Of a stretch of DNA of 64,000 nt, positions 56,920 to 64,000 are shown one piece after another. The stretch comes from Ruania halotolerans (GTDB lineage: Bacteria > Actinomycetota > Actinomycetes > Actinomycetales > Beutenbergiaceae): NCBI RefSeq assembly GCF_021049285.1, contig NZ_CP088017.1, forward strand, positions 3,235,380 through 3,299,379, in the 5' to 3' direction. The notes beneath the pieces were generated by a model, which was given only the letters and a program-made list of their open reading frames with translations, was not told where the DNA came from and searched no databases. How positions within the stretch are numbered: the first letter of the stretch is position 1; each line of letters opens with the position of its first letter. The translations under genes and the position numbers were made by a program.

Positions 56920-58230
56920 ATGACTGCACAGGACCGCACCCGCCGCCCGGTATTCCGTGTGGCAACAGCGATGACCGCGGGTGCTCTCGCGCTCGCAGGG
57001 ATCGCCGCCTGCTCTCCGGAGGAAGGTCCACGTACCTCCACTGAGCCGGTCGAGGTCGACTTCTGGGGCTGGGTCCCCGGATTGGAGGACCTCGTCACCC
57101 AGTGGAACGACGAGAACCCGGATATCCAGGTGAACTTTCATCGGATGACTGGCGATGACGGTCAGAAGGTTGAGGCCGCAGTGGACGCGGGTTCCGGGCC
57201 CGATCTCGTCCAGCTCAGCACACACGACCTGCCCGACTATGTGATCTCCGAGCGTGTCCAGGACATCACCGAGTACGTCGCAGACGACGAAGACAACTAC
57301 ACCCCAGCATCGTGGGCGTCGGTCAGCTTCGACGGCCGCGTCTTCGGGGTGCCCCAGGGCATCGGGCCCGCAGCCACGATGTACCGCACCGACATCTTCG
57401 CCGAACACGAGATCGAGGTGCCGACCACGTGGGAGGAGTACCTCGATGCCGCCCGTGAGCTGCAGGCCGCGGACCCGGAGCGCTACATCGCCAATCTGTC
57501 CCCCAGCGAAATGGGTCAGTGGCTCCAGGAGATCCAACAAGCCGAGAGCAGCTGGTACGGCATTGACGGCGACGCCTGGACCGTCGGGGTGAACGACGCC
57601 GGAAGCCAGCTCGTGGCACAGCGGTGGCAGACGCTCCTCGACGAAGACCTCGTGACGACCGAACAGATGTGGACACCGGAGTACTGGTCGCTCGTGAACG
57701 ACGGGACGATCGCCACCATCTCCTATGCCGCATGGTTCCCCAGCATTCTCGCCGAGAATGCCTCCGGTTTGTCGGGAGACTGGGCGGTCGCTCCACTTCC
57801 CACGAATGCCGGGTCCGACAACTCCGGGGACTCCGGTGGCGCAGCCGTGGTCGTGCTGAAGAACGCCGAGAACCCGGCCGCGGCCGCCGAGTTCGCCAGC
57901 TGGTTGAACGGATCGGACGAGACCCAGGAGGCGCTCATCACAGTCGGTGGGCTGTTCCCGTCGACGCAGAACGGGCTCGCCTCGCCGGCGCTGCTTCAGG
58001 AGAACGAGTTCTACGGCGGCCAGGTCATCAACGAGGTCTTCATCTCCTCTGCCGAGAACACGCCGGCCACCTGGGTTGAAGGGCCGAACTTCGGGTTCAT
58101 CCAGACGACGATCCTCGATGAGTTCGCCAGGGTGGTCAACGGTGAGCAGACCTTCCTCGAGGCGCTCGACGTGACCCAGGAAGCGGCCGTCGCCGATCTT
58201 CAAGCGCGCGGGCTTCAGGTCGCAGAATGA
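56920..58230 (+). CDS. sugar ABC transporter substrate-binding lipoprotein
   Basis: A 436-residue family 1 solute-binding lipoprotein for oligosaccharides. Signal peptide ending LALAGIAAC (lipobox). Mature landmarks: EVDFWGWVPGLEDLVTQWND, GPDLVQLSTHDLPDYVISER, VPQGIGPAATMYRTDIFAEH, and Trp-rich positions (YWSLVNDG, TPATWVEGP) that commonly stack on sugar rings. ATG 56920 has AAGGA seven bases upstream. It opens an operon with both permeases, GH95 and the ROK regulator, and its stop overlaps the first permease as ATGA. The protein should present short fucose-containing oligosaccharides to the channel. Confidence 0.94.
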   Translation: MTAQDRTRRPVFRVATAMTAGALALAGIAACSPEEGPRTSTEPVEVDFWGWVPGLEDLVTQWNDENPDIQVNFHRMTGDDGQKVEAAVDAGSGPDLVQLSTHDLPDYVISERVQDITEYVADDEDNYTPASWASVSFDGRVFGVPQGIGPAATMYRTDIFAEHEIEVPTTWEEYLDAARELQAADPERYIANLSPSEMGQWLQEIQQAESSWYGIDGDAWTVGVNDAGSQLVAQRWQTLLDEDLVTTEQMWTPEYWSLVNDGTIATISYAAWFPSILAENASGLSGDWAVAPLPTNAGSDNSGDSGGAAVVVLKNAENPAAAAEFASWLNGSDETQEALITVGGLFPSTQNGLASPALLQENEFYGGQVINEVFISSAENTPATWVEGPNFGFIQTTILDEFARVVNGEQTFLEALDVTQEAAVADLQARGLQVAE

Positions 58231-59168
58231 CCGACGGCACTGCCACCACGACTCCCCGGCGCCGGTTCTCCGGCGCCGGGAGCCCGTGGGCACCGTATGT
58301 CTTCGTCGCCCCCTTCGTGCTCCTGTTCATCGTGTTCCTCATCGCCCCGATCGGCGTCGCGATCGTGAACAGCCTGTTCTCCCGCCAGTCGAGCGGGCTC
58401 GGCTTCGGAGGATCGAGCATCGAGTTCGTCGGCTTGACCAACTTCCTCCGTGCCTTCGCCGATCGTGACTTCCTGGCCGGGTTCCCTCGGGTGCTCCTGT
58501 ACGGGGCGGTGCAGGTGCCGGTCATGATGGCCGTGGCGGCAACCCTCGCGCTGCTCTTCGATACGGCACTGGTGAAGGCGCGCCGCTTCTTCCAGTTCAG
58601 CGTGTTCCTCCCCTACGCGGTGCCGAGTGTGATCGCCGCACTCCTGTGGGGCTTCCTGTACCAACCGTCGGTTAGCCCGATCCTGCAGTTCTTTGCAGGC
58701 ATCGGTCTCGACGTCAACCCGCTTTCCCCCGGCATCGTCCTGTGGTCCATCGCCAACATCAGCCTGTGGTCGCTGATCGGGATCAACATGATCATCCTGT
58801 TCTCTGCCCTGCAGTCGGTACCGCGGGAGATGTACGAGGCGGCACGGATCGACGGTGCCAGTGAGTTGCGCACCGCACTACAGATCAAGCTGCCGATGAT
58901 CTCTCCGGCGATCCTGCTGACCACGCTCTCCTCGATCATCGGCACGCTGCAGTTGTTCAACGAACCACAGGTGCTGCAGACCATCACCTCCAACATCCCC
59001 AGCGACTACACGCCCAATATGGCGATCTACGCGGCCTCCACCTTGGGCAAGGACCCACACCTGGCCTCTGCCATGGCCGTCATCCTCGGCCTGGCGACCT
59101 TGGTGGTATCGCTGCTCGTCCTGGCAGCGAACCGGCGCACGACGAATCGAGCAGCTGATGGCATTTAG
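58227..59168 (+). CDS. sugar ABC transporter permease (MalF-like)
   Basis: A 313-residue permease of the CUT1 type with six membrane helices. The EAA loop that binds the ATPase is MYEAARIDGASELRTALQIK, near the middle; other landmarks are APYVFVAPFVLLFIVFLIAP and FFQFSVFLPYAVPSVIAALL. ATG 58227 overlaps the binding-protein stop by four bases, and its end overlaps the next permease by 11. No ATPase gene is in the operon, so a shared ATPase such as MsiK is expected to drive it. Confidence 0.95.
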   Translation: MTDGTATTTPRRRFSGAGSPWAPYVFVAPFVLLFIVFLIAPIGVAIVNSLFSRQSSGLGFGGSSIEFVGLTNFLRAFADRDFLAGFPRVLLYGAVQVPVMMAVAATLALLFDTALVKARRFFQFSVFLPYAVPSVIAALLWGFLYQPSVSPILQFFAGIGLDVNPLSPGIVLWSIANISLWSLIGINMIILFSALQSVPREMYEAARIDGASELRTALQIKLPMISPAILLTTLSSIIGTLQLFNEPQVLQTITSNIPSDYTPNMAIYAASTLGKDPHLASAMAVILGLATLVVSLLVLAANRRTTNRAADGI

Positions 59169-60123
59169 CAACGCGCCGGTATCCCCACCCATCGCCGGCA
59201 CTACGTCCCCACCTCCCGCCGGCACCACTCCACCATCACCTGCCGGCCCGCGGCGAGCCCGGACCGTCTTCGTGAACGGGGACCGCGTCAGCCGCGGGTG
59301 GATGATTGCGGTGACCGCCGTGATGGCGGTCGCAGCCATCTACTTCCTGGTGCCCGTCCTCTGGCTGGTGATCGCCTCGACGAAGTCGACTGGGGACCTC
59401 TTCTCCACTCCAGGATTCGCGTTCGCGGACTTCCACCTGCTCGACAACCTCTACGCCCTGAGCACCTACGACGGCGGCATCTTCTGGCGATGGGGCCTGA
59501 ACTCCATCATCTACTCCGTGATCGGTTCGGCACTGACCACCTTCGTCTGCGCGATCACCGGGTACGCCCTCGCCGTGTACCGCTTTCGCGGCCGGGCAGC
59601 ACTGATCTCCGTGGTCCTGGCCAGCCTGCTGGTCCCGGGCACGGTGATCGCGCAACCGACGTACGTGCTGCTGGTCACCCTCGGTCTGGACAACACCTAC
59701 GCGGGGTTGCTGCTGCCGGCGTTGGTCTATCCCTTCGGCGTGTTGCTGTGCTTCATCTTCGCCCAATCAGCAGTCCCGCTCGAACTCGTCGAAGCGGCCC
59801 GCCTGGACGGCGCCGGTGAGTTCCGCATCTTCGGCTCAATCGGGCTACGCCTGCTCGCTACCGGCCTGGTGACGGTGCTGCTGTTCGCCTTCCTCGGCAG
59901 CTGGAACAGCTACATCCTGCCGCTGCTCGTCCTCACCGATCAGGAGCTGATGCCGCTGACGGTCGGGCTCACTGGATGGAGCCAAGCATCGATCACAATC
60001 CCCGGTTTGCAGATCCTCACCGTGGTCGGCTCGCTGGTCTCCGTGGTGCCGATTGCGATCGTGTTCCTCTCCCTACAACGATTCTGGAAGGCCGGGCTCA
60101 CCGCTGGCAGCGTGCGAGGCTAG
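59158..60123 (+). CDS. sugar ABC transporter permease (MalG-like)
   Basis: A 321-residue CUT1 permease with six helices after a Pro/Thr-rich leader of about 45 residues (AGTTSPPPAGTTPPSPAGPR). The EAA loop is LVEAARLDGAGEFRIFGSIG and further landmarks are YALAVYRFRGRAALISVVLA and FAFLGSWNSYILPLLVLTDQ. It pairs with the upstream permease. Its stop lies four bases before the GH95 gene. Confidence 0.95.
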   Translation: MAFSNAPVSPPIAGTTSPPPAGTTPPSPAGPRRARTVFVNGDRVSRGWMIAVTAVMAVAAIYFLVPVLWLVIASTKSTGDLFSTPGFAFADFHLLDNLYALSTYDGGIFWRWGLNSIIYSVIGSALTTFVCAITGYALAVYRFRGRAALISVVLASLLVPGTVIAQPTYVLLVTLGLDNTYAGLLLPALVYPFGVLLCFIFAQSAVPLELVEAARLDGAGEFRIFGSIGLRLLATGLVTVLLFAFLGSWNSYILPLLVLTDQELMPLTVGLTGWSQASITIPGLQILTVVGSLVSVVPIAIVFLSLQRFWKAGLTAGSVRG

Positions 60124-60127
60124 CGGC

Positions 60128-62446
60128 ATGTCGACGCTTCGGTACCACGCGCCCGCCTCCCGATGGCTGGAGTGCCTCCCGCTCGGAAACGGGCAGCTCG
60201 GCGCCATGCTCGACGGCGGTCTGTCCACCGCCACGATCCGGTTGAACGACGACACGGCCTGGTCTGGCTCGCCGAACAGCGAGGCTGCTGGCGGGCTTCT
60301 GGATGCCGCGAGCGCCGCCGACCACCTCGACCGAGCCCGGACGGCTCTGCGCAGCGCCGAGCCGTTGGCCGCGGCCGCCGCTCTGGCACCCATGCAAGTG
60401 CCCTACTCCCAGGCGTTCCTGCCGTTCGCACGACTGTTGCTCACCCGGACTCTTCCCGAAGACCCGAGCTACCGCCGTGAATTGGATCTGGCGAGCGCTG
60501 TTCATCATGTCCGGTCCGGCCATGTTCGGGAGGAGACGTTCGTCTCCGCACCACATGGGGTGCTGGTGCACCGTATCGAGGGCACGCCACTGGAGACCAT
60601 CGGCCTCGAGACGCCGCATCACGTCATCGGACGTGCTGGGTCCGCTGAGGGAGCCGAGCTCCTCGTGCGGCTGCCCGCAGACGTGGCACCCACTCATGAG
60701 CCCGATGCCACCCCCATCACATGGTCGGACGTGCCGGGCGCCGCACTCGAGGGGGCGGTGGTGGCCGGGATCCACCGCGACGGGACTGGCACGATCGTCG
60801 TCGTCGCCACGGAGACGACGTACACCACGCTCGGGAGCCCGCCTGCCGGCGACGCTCATGATGCGGCACAACGGGCGCGAGCCCGCGTGACAGCGGCACT
60901 CGCACTCGGCTGGGATGGCCTCGCGGCGGCGCACGCCGAGGACTACCGGCCACGGTTCGATCGGGTCCGCATCGACCTCAGTGGTGCCGAGTCCGACCGA
61001 CAGCTTCGCGATCTGCCGACTCATCACCGTCTGCGCAGGGCCGAGAGCCATCCCGCGGGCCCCCTCGCCGCCGACCCTGGCCTGGTGTCCACGGTGTTCG
61101 ACTTCGGTCGCTACCTCCTTCTGTCCAGCGCCCGCCCAGGCTCGCTGCCTCCGACACTGCAGGGCATCTGGAATGACGAGATGCAGCCGCCATGGAGTTC
61201 GAACTACACCCTCAACATCAACGCACAGATGAACATGTGGGCGGCGCACCCCACCGCACTGGACGAGTGCGCCGCACCATTCTTCGATCTCATCGTCGCG
61301 CTCGCCCAGGCAGGGACTGGGACGGCTGCCCGGCTCTACGGAACACGAGGGTGGGTGGCGCACCACAACTCCGATGCGTGGCTACTCAGCGCACCAGTGG
61401 GCGGTGGACACGGCGATGCGCGGTGGACCGCCTGGCCGTTCGCGGCGCCGTGGCTGGTCCTGCACGTTCTCGACGCCGTGGAGTTCGGCGCGATCGATGA
61501 CGCGACGCTGCAGCGGCTGTGGCCGGCGGTACGCGGTGCGGCAGCATTCGTCCTGGACTGGGTTCAGCCCGATGGCGCCGGTGGCTGGCTCAGTGCACCG
61601 GCCACCTCTCCGGAGAATACCTATCGGATGTCCAACGGCGGCGAGGGAGCGCTCGATACGACGAGCACGATGGACCTCACCCTCGCCGTTGCGGCCTGCC
61701 ACGCGGCGGTGCGTATCGGCGAACTCCTCGGTGTGGAGGACGATGTGGTTCGCGCCAGCCGCACCCGTGCCACCGAGCTACCCGCCGAGCCCCTCATCGG
61801 CGCCGACGGGGCGATTGTGGAGTGGTCGCAGGAGCGGACCGCCATGGATCCGCACCACCGGCATGTGAGCCACCTGGTGGGTCTTTACCCCGGGACCGCA
61901 CGGTGGTCACCCGCCGCCCGGCGGGCGGCGGCGGTCAGCCTGGATCAGCGCGGGGACGAATCCTCCGGGTGGTCCTTGGTCTGGAAGGGGCTGCTCTGGG
62001 CGCGACTCGGGCGTGGTGATCGGGTCGAGACACTCCTGCGCCTGCTGTTCCGCGACGCCGAGGCGCTGACCGGACCGTTCGCGGGCGGCCTCTATCCGAA
62101 CATGTTCGCCGCACACCCGCCCTTCCAGATCGATGCCAACCTCGGTATGCCTGCTCTGATCGCCGAGGCAATCCTGCAGAGCCACGAGGACATCGAACTC
62201 CTCCCCGCCCTCCCACCGTCGCTGCACACCGGGAACGCACGCGGCCTCATCGCGAGGCCCGGTGTGATCGTCGACCTCGCCTGGGCGGGTGGCGCCCTGA
62301 CCCACGTGCGGCTGCGTGCCCGGGCAGGTACGGCGCAAGTTCGCATTCGCTGGGGCGGCGCCCTGGTCTCGCGCCTGGTCCCGAGCGAGGGTATCGAGCT
62401 GACGGCAGACGACTTCACCAACGAGGGCGCGGGGCAGCGGTCATAA
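60128..62446 (+). CDS. GH95 alpha-L-fucosidase (or alpha-L-galactosidase)
   Basis: A 772-residue inverting glycosidase of family GH95 (mainly alpha-1,2-L-fucosidases). Domains: N-terminal beta part (WLECLPLGNGQLGAMLDGGL), then the helical barrel with LQGIWNDEMQPPWSSNYTLN and INAQMNMWAAHPTALDE (Asn pair), GTRGWVAHHNSDAW, TSPENTYRMSNG with acid Glu496, and HPPFQIDANLG (Asp). All expected catalytic residues are present. No signal peptide, hence cytoplasmic. ATG 60128 has GAGG eight bases upstream. Sits between the importer and the ROK gene, so it cuts imported fucosides first. Confidence 0.93.
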   Translation: MSTLRYHAPASRWLECLPLGNGQLGAMLDGGLSTATIRLNDDTAWSGSPNSEAAGGLLDAASAADHLDRARTALRSAEPLAAAAALAPMQVPYSQAFLPFARLLLTRTLPEDPSYRRELDLASAVHHVRSGHVREETFVSAPHGVLVHRIEGTPLETIGLETPHHVIGRAGSAEGAELLVRLPADVAPTHEPDATPITWSDVPGAALEGAVVAGIHRDGTGTIVVVATETTYTTLGSPPAGDAHDAAQRARARVTAALALGWDGLAAAHAEDYRPRFDRVRIDLSGAESDRQLRDLPTHHRLRRAESHPAGPLAADPGLVSTVFDFGRYLLLSSARPGSLPPTLQGIWNDEMQPPWSSNYTLNINAQMNMWAAHPTALDECAAPFFDLIVALAQAGTGTAARLYGTRGWVAHHNSDAWLLSAPVGGGHGDARWTAWPFAAPWLVLHVLDAVEFGAIDDATLQRLWPAVRGAAAFVLDWVQPDGAGGWLSAPATSPENTYRMSNGGEGALDTTSTMDLTLAVAACHAAVRIGELLGVEDDVVRASRTRATELPAEPLIGADGAIVEWSQERTAMDPHHRHVSHLVGLYPGTARWSPAARRAAAVSLDQRGDESSGWSLVWKGLLWARLGRGDRVETLLRLLFRDAEALTGPFAGGLYPNMFAAHPPFQIDANLGMPALIAEAILQSHEDIELLPALPPSLHTGNARGLIARPGVIVDLAWAGGALTHVRLRARAGTAQVRIRWGGALVSRLVPSEGIELTADDFTNEGAGQRS

Positions 62447-62449
62447 ACT

Positions 62450-63604
62450 ATGGTCGTGCATCCATCCACGCCGGACCTGCACCGCTGGCCGGCCCTCCCG
62501 GACACCGAACGCCGGGTCCTGCTGGAATTGCTGGTGCACGGTTCCTTGCCACGGGTACGGATCGCGGAGCGCCTCGGCCTTTCCCGCACGAGCCTGTCCC
62601 GGATCACGCGCGGGTTGATCGAGTCAGGTCTGATCACCGAGGGCCCATCGCTCGCCCTGGGTGGGCGGGGCAGGCCGGCCGAGTCACTGCACCTTCGTAG
62701 CGACGCCGCCCATTTCGTCGGGATCAAGCTGACCGCCGAGACGATGTACCTCGTCGTGACCGACTTACTTGCGCAGCCGGTGCTGGAGACATCGATGGCG
62801 CTGCACTCCCGCGACGTCGGCGAGGTGGTCGCCCTGATCGCCTCGTCCATCCGGTCGCTCGGCCCTGATCTGGCCGACGTCGCCGCCGTCGGGATCGCCG
62901 TGGCGGGGGACGTCACCTCGTCGCCGCAAGGGAGCATTCTGCACCAATCCAACTTCCTCGGCTGGGACGCCGTGGCCCTGGGACCACTGGTGAGCGAGGC
63001 GACCTCACTGCACGCCACAGTCGTCAACGATGTGCATGCGTTGACGGGTGCGCATCACTGGTTCGGGACCGACGGCAGTCACCGTTCGCTGGTCGTCTTC
63101 GGTGTGGGTGCAGGGATCGGCTCCGGAGTGGTGATAGACGGCACGTTGCACCCTGGCACGCACGGCCGCGCCGGCCGGGTGGGCCACACCCGGATCGGTG
63201 GGCGCGGCCGACGATGCGAGAACGGCCACGTGGACTGCACGCACAGTTTCGTGACCATCCCCGCCATCGAACACAATGCGGGCGTGGGCGCTGGCGAGTA
63301 CACCCGTGCCCTGGCCGATGCGCGCAAGGGCAATGACGAGGCGCTACGCGCCTTCCACGACGCCGCTCGGGCGCTGGGCGCCGTCGTGGCGGAATCGGTC
63401 AACGCCTTCGACCCGGAGGTGGTCGCGATCATGGGGGAAGGCGTCGACATGATCGATCTCGCCCCGGAGGCGATGTATGCAGCGATGGCGGAGTTCCTTG
63501 AGCAAGGAGATGTCGCCGAAGTTGTCGTCGAGCGACCACCGTTTGCGTTTGGTCTCTATGCGCGAGGCGCTGCCGTGGCGGCGATGCGCGAAGTCCTCAG
63601 CTGA
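62450..63604 (+). CDS. ROK family transcriptional regulator
   Basis: A 384-residue NagC/XylR-type repressor. Residues about 16-75 are a winged helix-turn-helix (RVLLELLVHGSLPRVRIAER, LGLSRTSLSRITRGLIESGL); the rest is a ROK sugar-kinase-like fold (HFVGIKLTAETMYLVVTDLL, VVNDVHALTGAHHWFG, GVGAGIGSGVVIDGTLHPGT). The zinc-type motif CxCGxxGCxE is degenerate: RRCENGHVDCTHSFV keeps only two Cys. It therefore should be a sensor and not a kinase. It begins three bases after GH95 and probably represses the operon, and perhaps the divergent esterase, until a sugar binds. Confidence 0.93.
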   Translation: MVVHPSTPDLHRWPALPDTERRVLLELLVHGSLPRVRIAERLGLSRTSLSRITRGLIESGLITEGPSLALGGRGRPAESLHLRSDAAHFVGIKLTAETMYLVVTDLLAQPVLETSMALHSRDVGEVVALIASSIRSLGPDLADVAAVGIAVAGDVTSSPQGSILHQSNFLGWDAVALGPLVSEATSLHATVVNDVHALTGAHHWFGTDGSHRSLVVFGVGAGIGSGVVIDGTLHPGTHGRAGRVGHTRIGGRGRRCENGHVDCTHSFVTIPAIEHNAGVGAGEYTRALADARKGNDEALRAFHDAARALGAVVAESVNAFDPEVVAIMGEGVDMIDLAPEAMYAAMAEFLEQGDVAEVVVERPPFAFGLYARGAAVAAMREVLS

Positions 63605-63618
63605 GCCCTCCCGCCTCC

Positions 63619-64000
63619 TCAGACGCCGAGCGCGGCCTTGAATTGTGCTCGGGTCTGCCCGATCTGCTCCAGGAGCGCCAATTCGTCCTGCCGGGCTCGG
63701 ATGCCGACATGCCCGGTGTGCAGATCCTGACGGGCGTAGGCCAGCGCCACGGCAGCCTTCTGGAACTTCTTCATGGCCGTGGCGGCGGCAGGTCCGCCCC
63801 GTGCTGCCCAGGCCTTCGCCTGACGGCGTCCCTGCAGCGAGGTCAACATCGCGACCTCTTGAGGAACGAGCCACCCCGACGGAACGTACTCGCTGAGCCG
63901 TTGGCCGACGAGCTTCACCTCGTTCTTGCGCAACCACACCAGGATGATCGCCCAGACCACCAGCGGCAGCCAGTTCACGAAGACGAACAACGCGGCGATA
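63619..64000 (-). CDS. probable C-terminal part of a PrsW-type membrane protein (5' end outside window)
   Basis: The reverse frame is open to the window edge (IAALFVFVNWLPLVVWAIIL), so the gene starts beyond 64000. A last membrane helix is followed by a cytoplasmic tail, SGWLVPQEVAMLTSLQGRRQ and GPAAATAMKKFQKAAVALAY, ending in ARQDELALLEQIGQTRAQFK. This tail pattern (proline-Glu-Val, RRQAxxWA, FQxAAxxLA) is what I recall from the ends of actinobacterial PrsW family intramembrane peptidases. The catalytic part is not in the window, so this is a cautious call. Convergent with the ROK gene, 14 bases between stops. Confidence 0.6.
   Translation of the reverse strand, partial: IAALFVFVNWLPLVVWAIILVWLRKNEVKLVGQRLSEYVPSGWLVPQEVAMLTSLQGRRQAKAWAARGGPAAATAMKKFQKAAVALAYARQDLHTGHVGIRARQDELALLEQIGQTRAQFKAALGV

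Noticed and set aside
56572-58293. 573-residue open frame on the minus strand
   Set aside because: Antisense to the sugar-binding lipoprotein and esterase start; the plus-strand gene has clear signal peptide and family motifs.
60098-61366. 422-residue open frame on the minus strand
   Set aside because: Antisense to GH95; no motifs and runs across the catalytic core.

Overview
The window is chromosomal DNA from a high-GC Gram-positive bacterium of the Actinobacteria. The signs are a WhiD/WhiB3-type WhiB protein, a GuaB3 paralogue, DtxR/IdeR-type iron boxes, a DUF222/HNH protein and many genes that start with GTG 6-7 bases after a TANNNT hexamer (leaderless transcripts). A member of the Micrococcales is likely, but genus cannot be fixed from this sequence alone. 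I see no rRNA or tRNA genes, CRISPR array, phage or insertion sequence.

Layout. 0-9.9 kb: pcrA helicase (3' end cut by the window), a chromate transporter, a Na/phosphate cotransporter behind a PHO box, an MFS exporter with a divergent TetR, an NAD(P)-binding protein, and a VOC protein/TetR pair that share a palindromic intergenic region. 10-19.2 kb: a siderophore uptake locus with four substrate-binding lipoproteins, two FecCD permeases, one ATPase and a siderophore-interacting protein fused to a degenerate methyltransferase, under three iron boxes. 19.3-23.7 kb: a PspC-linked two-component system and its membrane partners. 23.7-29.2 kb: glycosyltransferase, guaA, DUF3817, a membrane-anchored protein and SURF1. 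29.3-32.6 kb: pta-ackA. 32.7-43.6 kb: GNATs, DUF222/HNH protein, pepN, fumC, a methyltransferase, a TPR-LuxR regulator and DUF1304. 43.6-51.9 kb: guaB3, a VOC gene with a doubtful 3' end, a DEDD exonuclease, an ABC exporter, guaB, a MerR-type regulator, whiD and a lone groES behind a CIRCE element. 51.9-63.6 kb: a glycan locus with TetR, GH2 beta-galactosidase, AXE1-like esterase, a sugar ABC importer without ATPase, GH95 alpha-fucosidase and a ROK regulator. The right edge cuts a probable PrsW-type protein.

How the genes work together. The iron locus imports ferri-siderophores and releases iron reductively. No siderophore biosynthesis genes are present, so imported (xeno)siderophores are likely. 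The glycan locus looks built to import short oligosaccharides and cut them inside the cell. Fucosidase, galactosidase and acetyl-esterase together fit the acetylated fucosyl-galactosyl side chain of plant xyloglucan, though other fucosylated glycans remain possible. The groES-whiD-guaB-guaB3-guaA order recalls the conserved actinobacterial groES-groEL-whiB3-sigD-guaB-guaB3-guaA block, but groEL and sigD are missing here.
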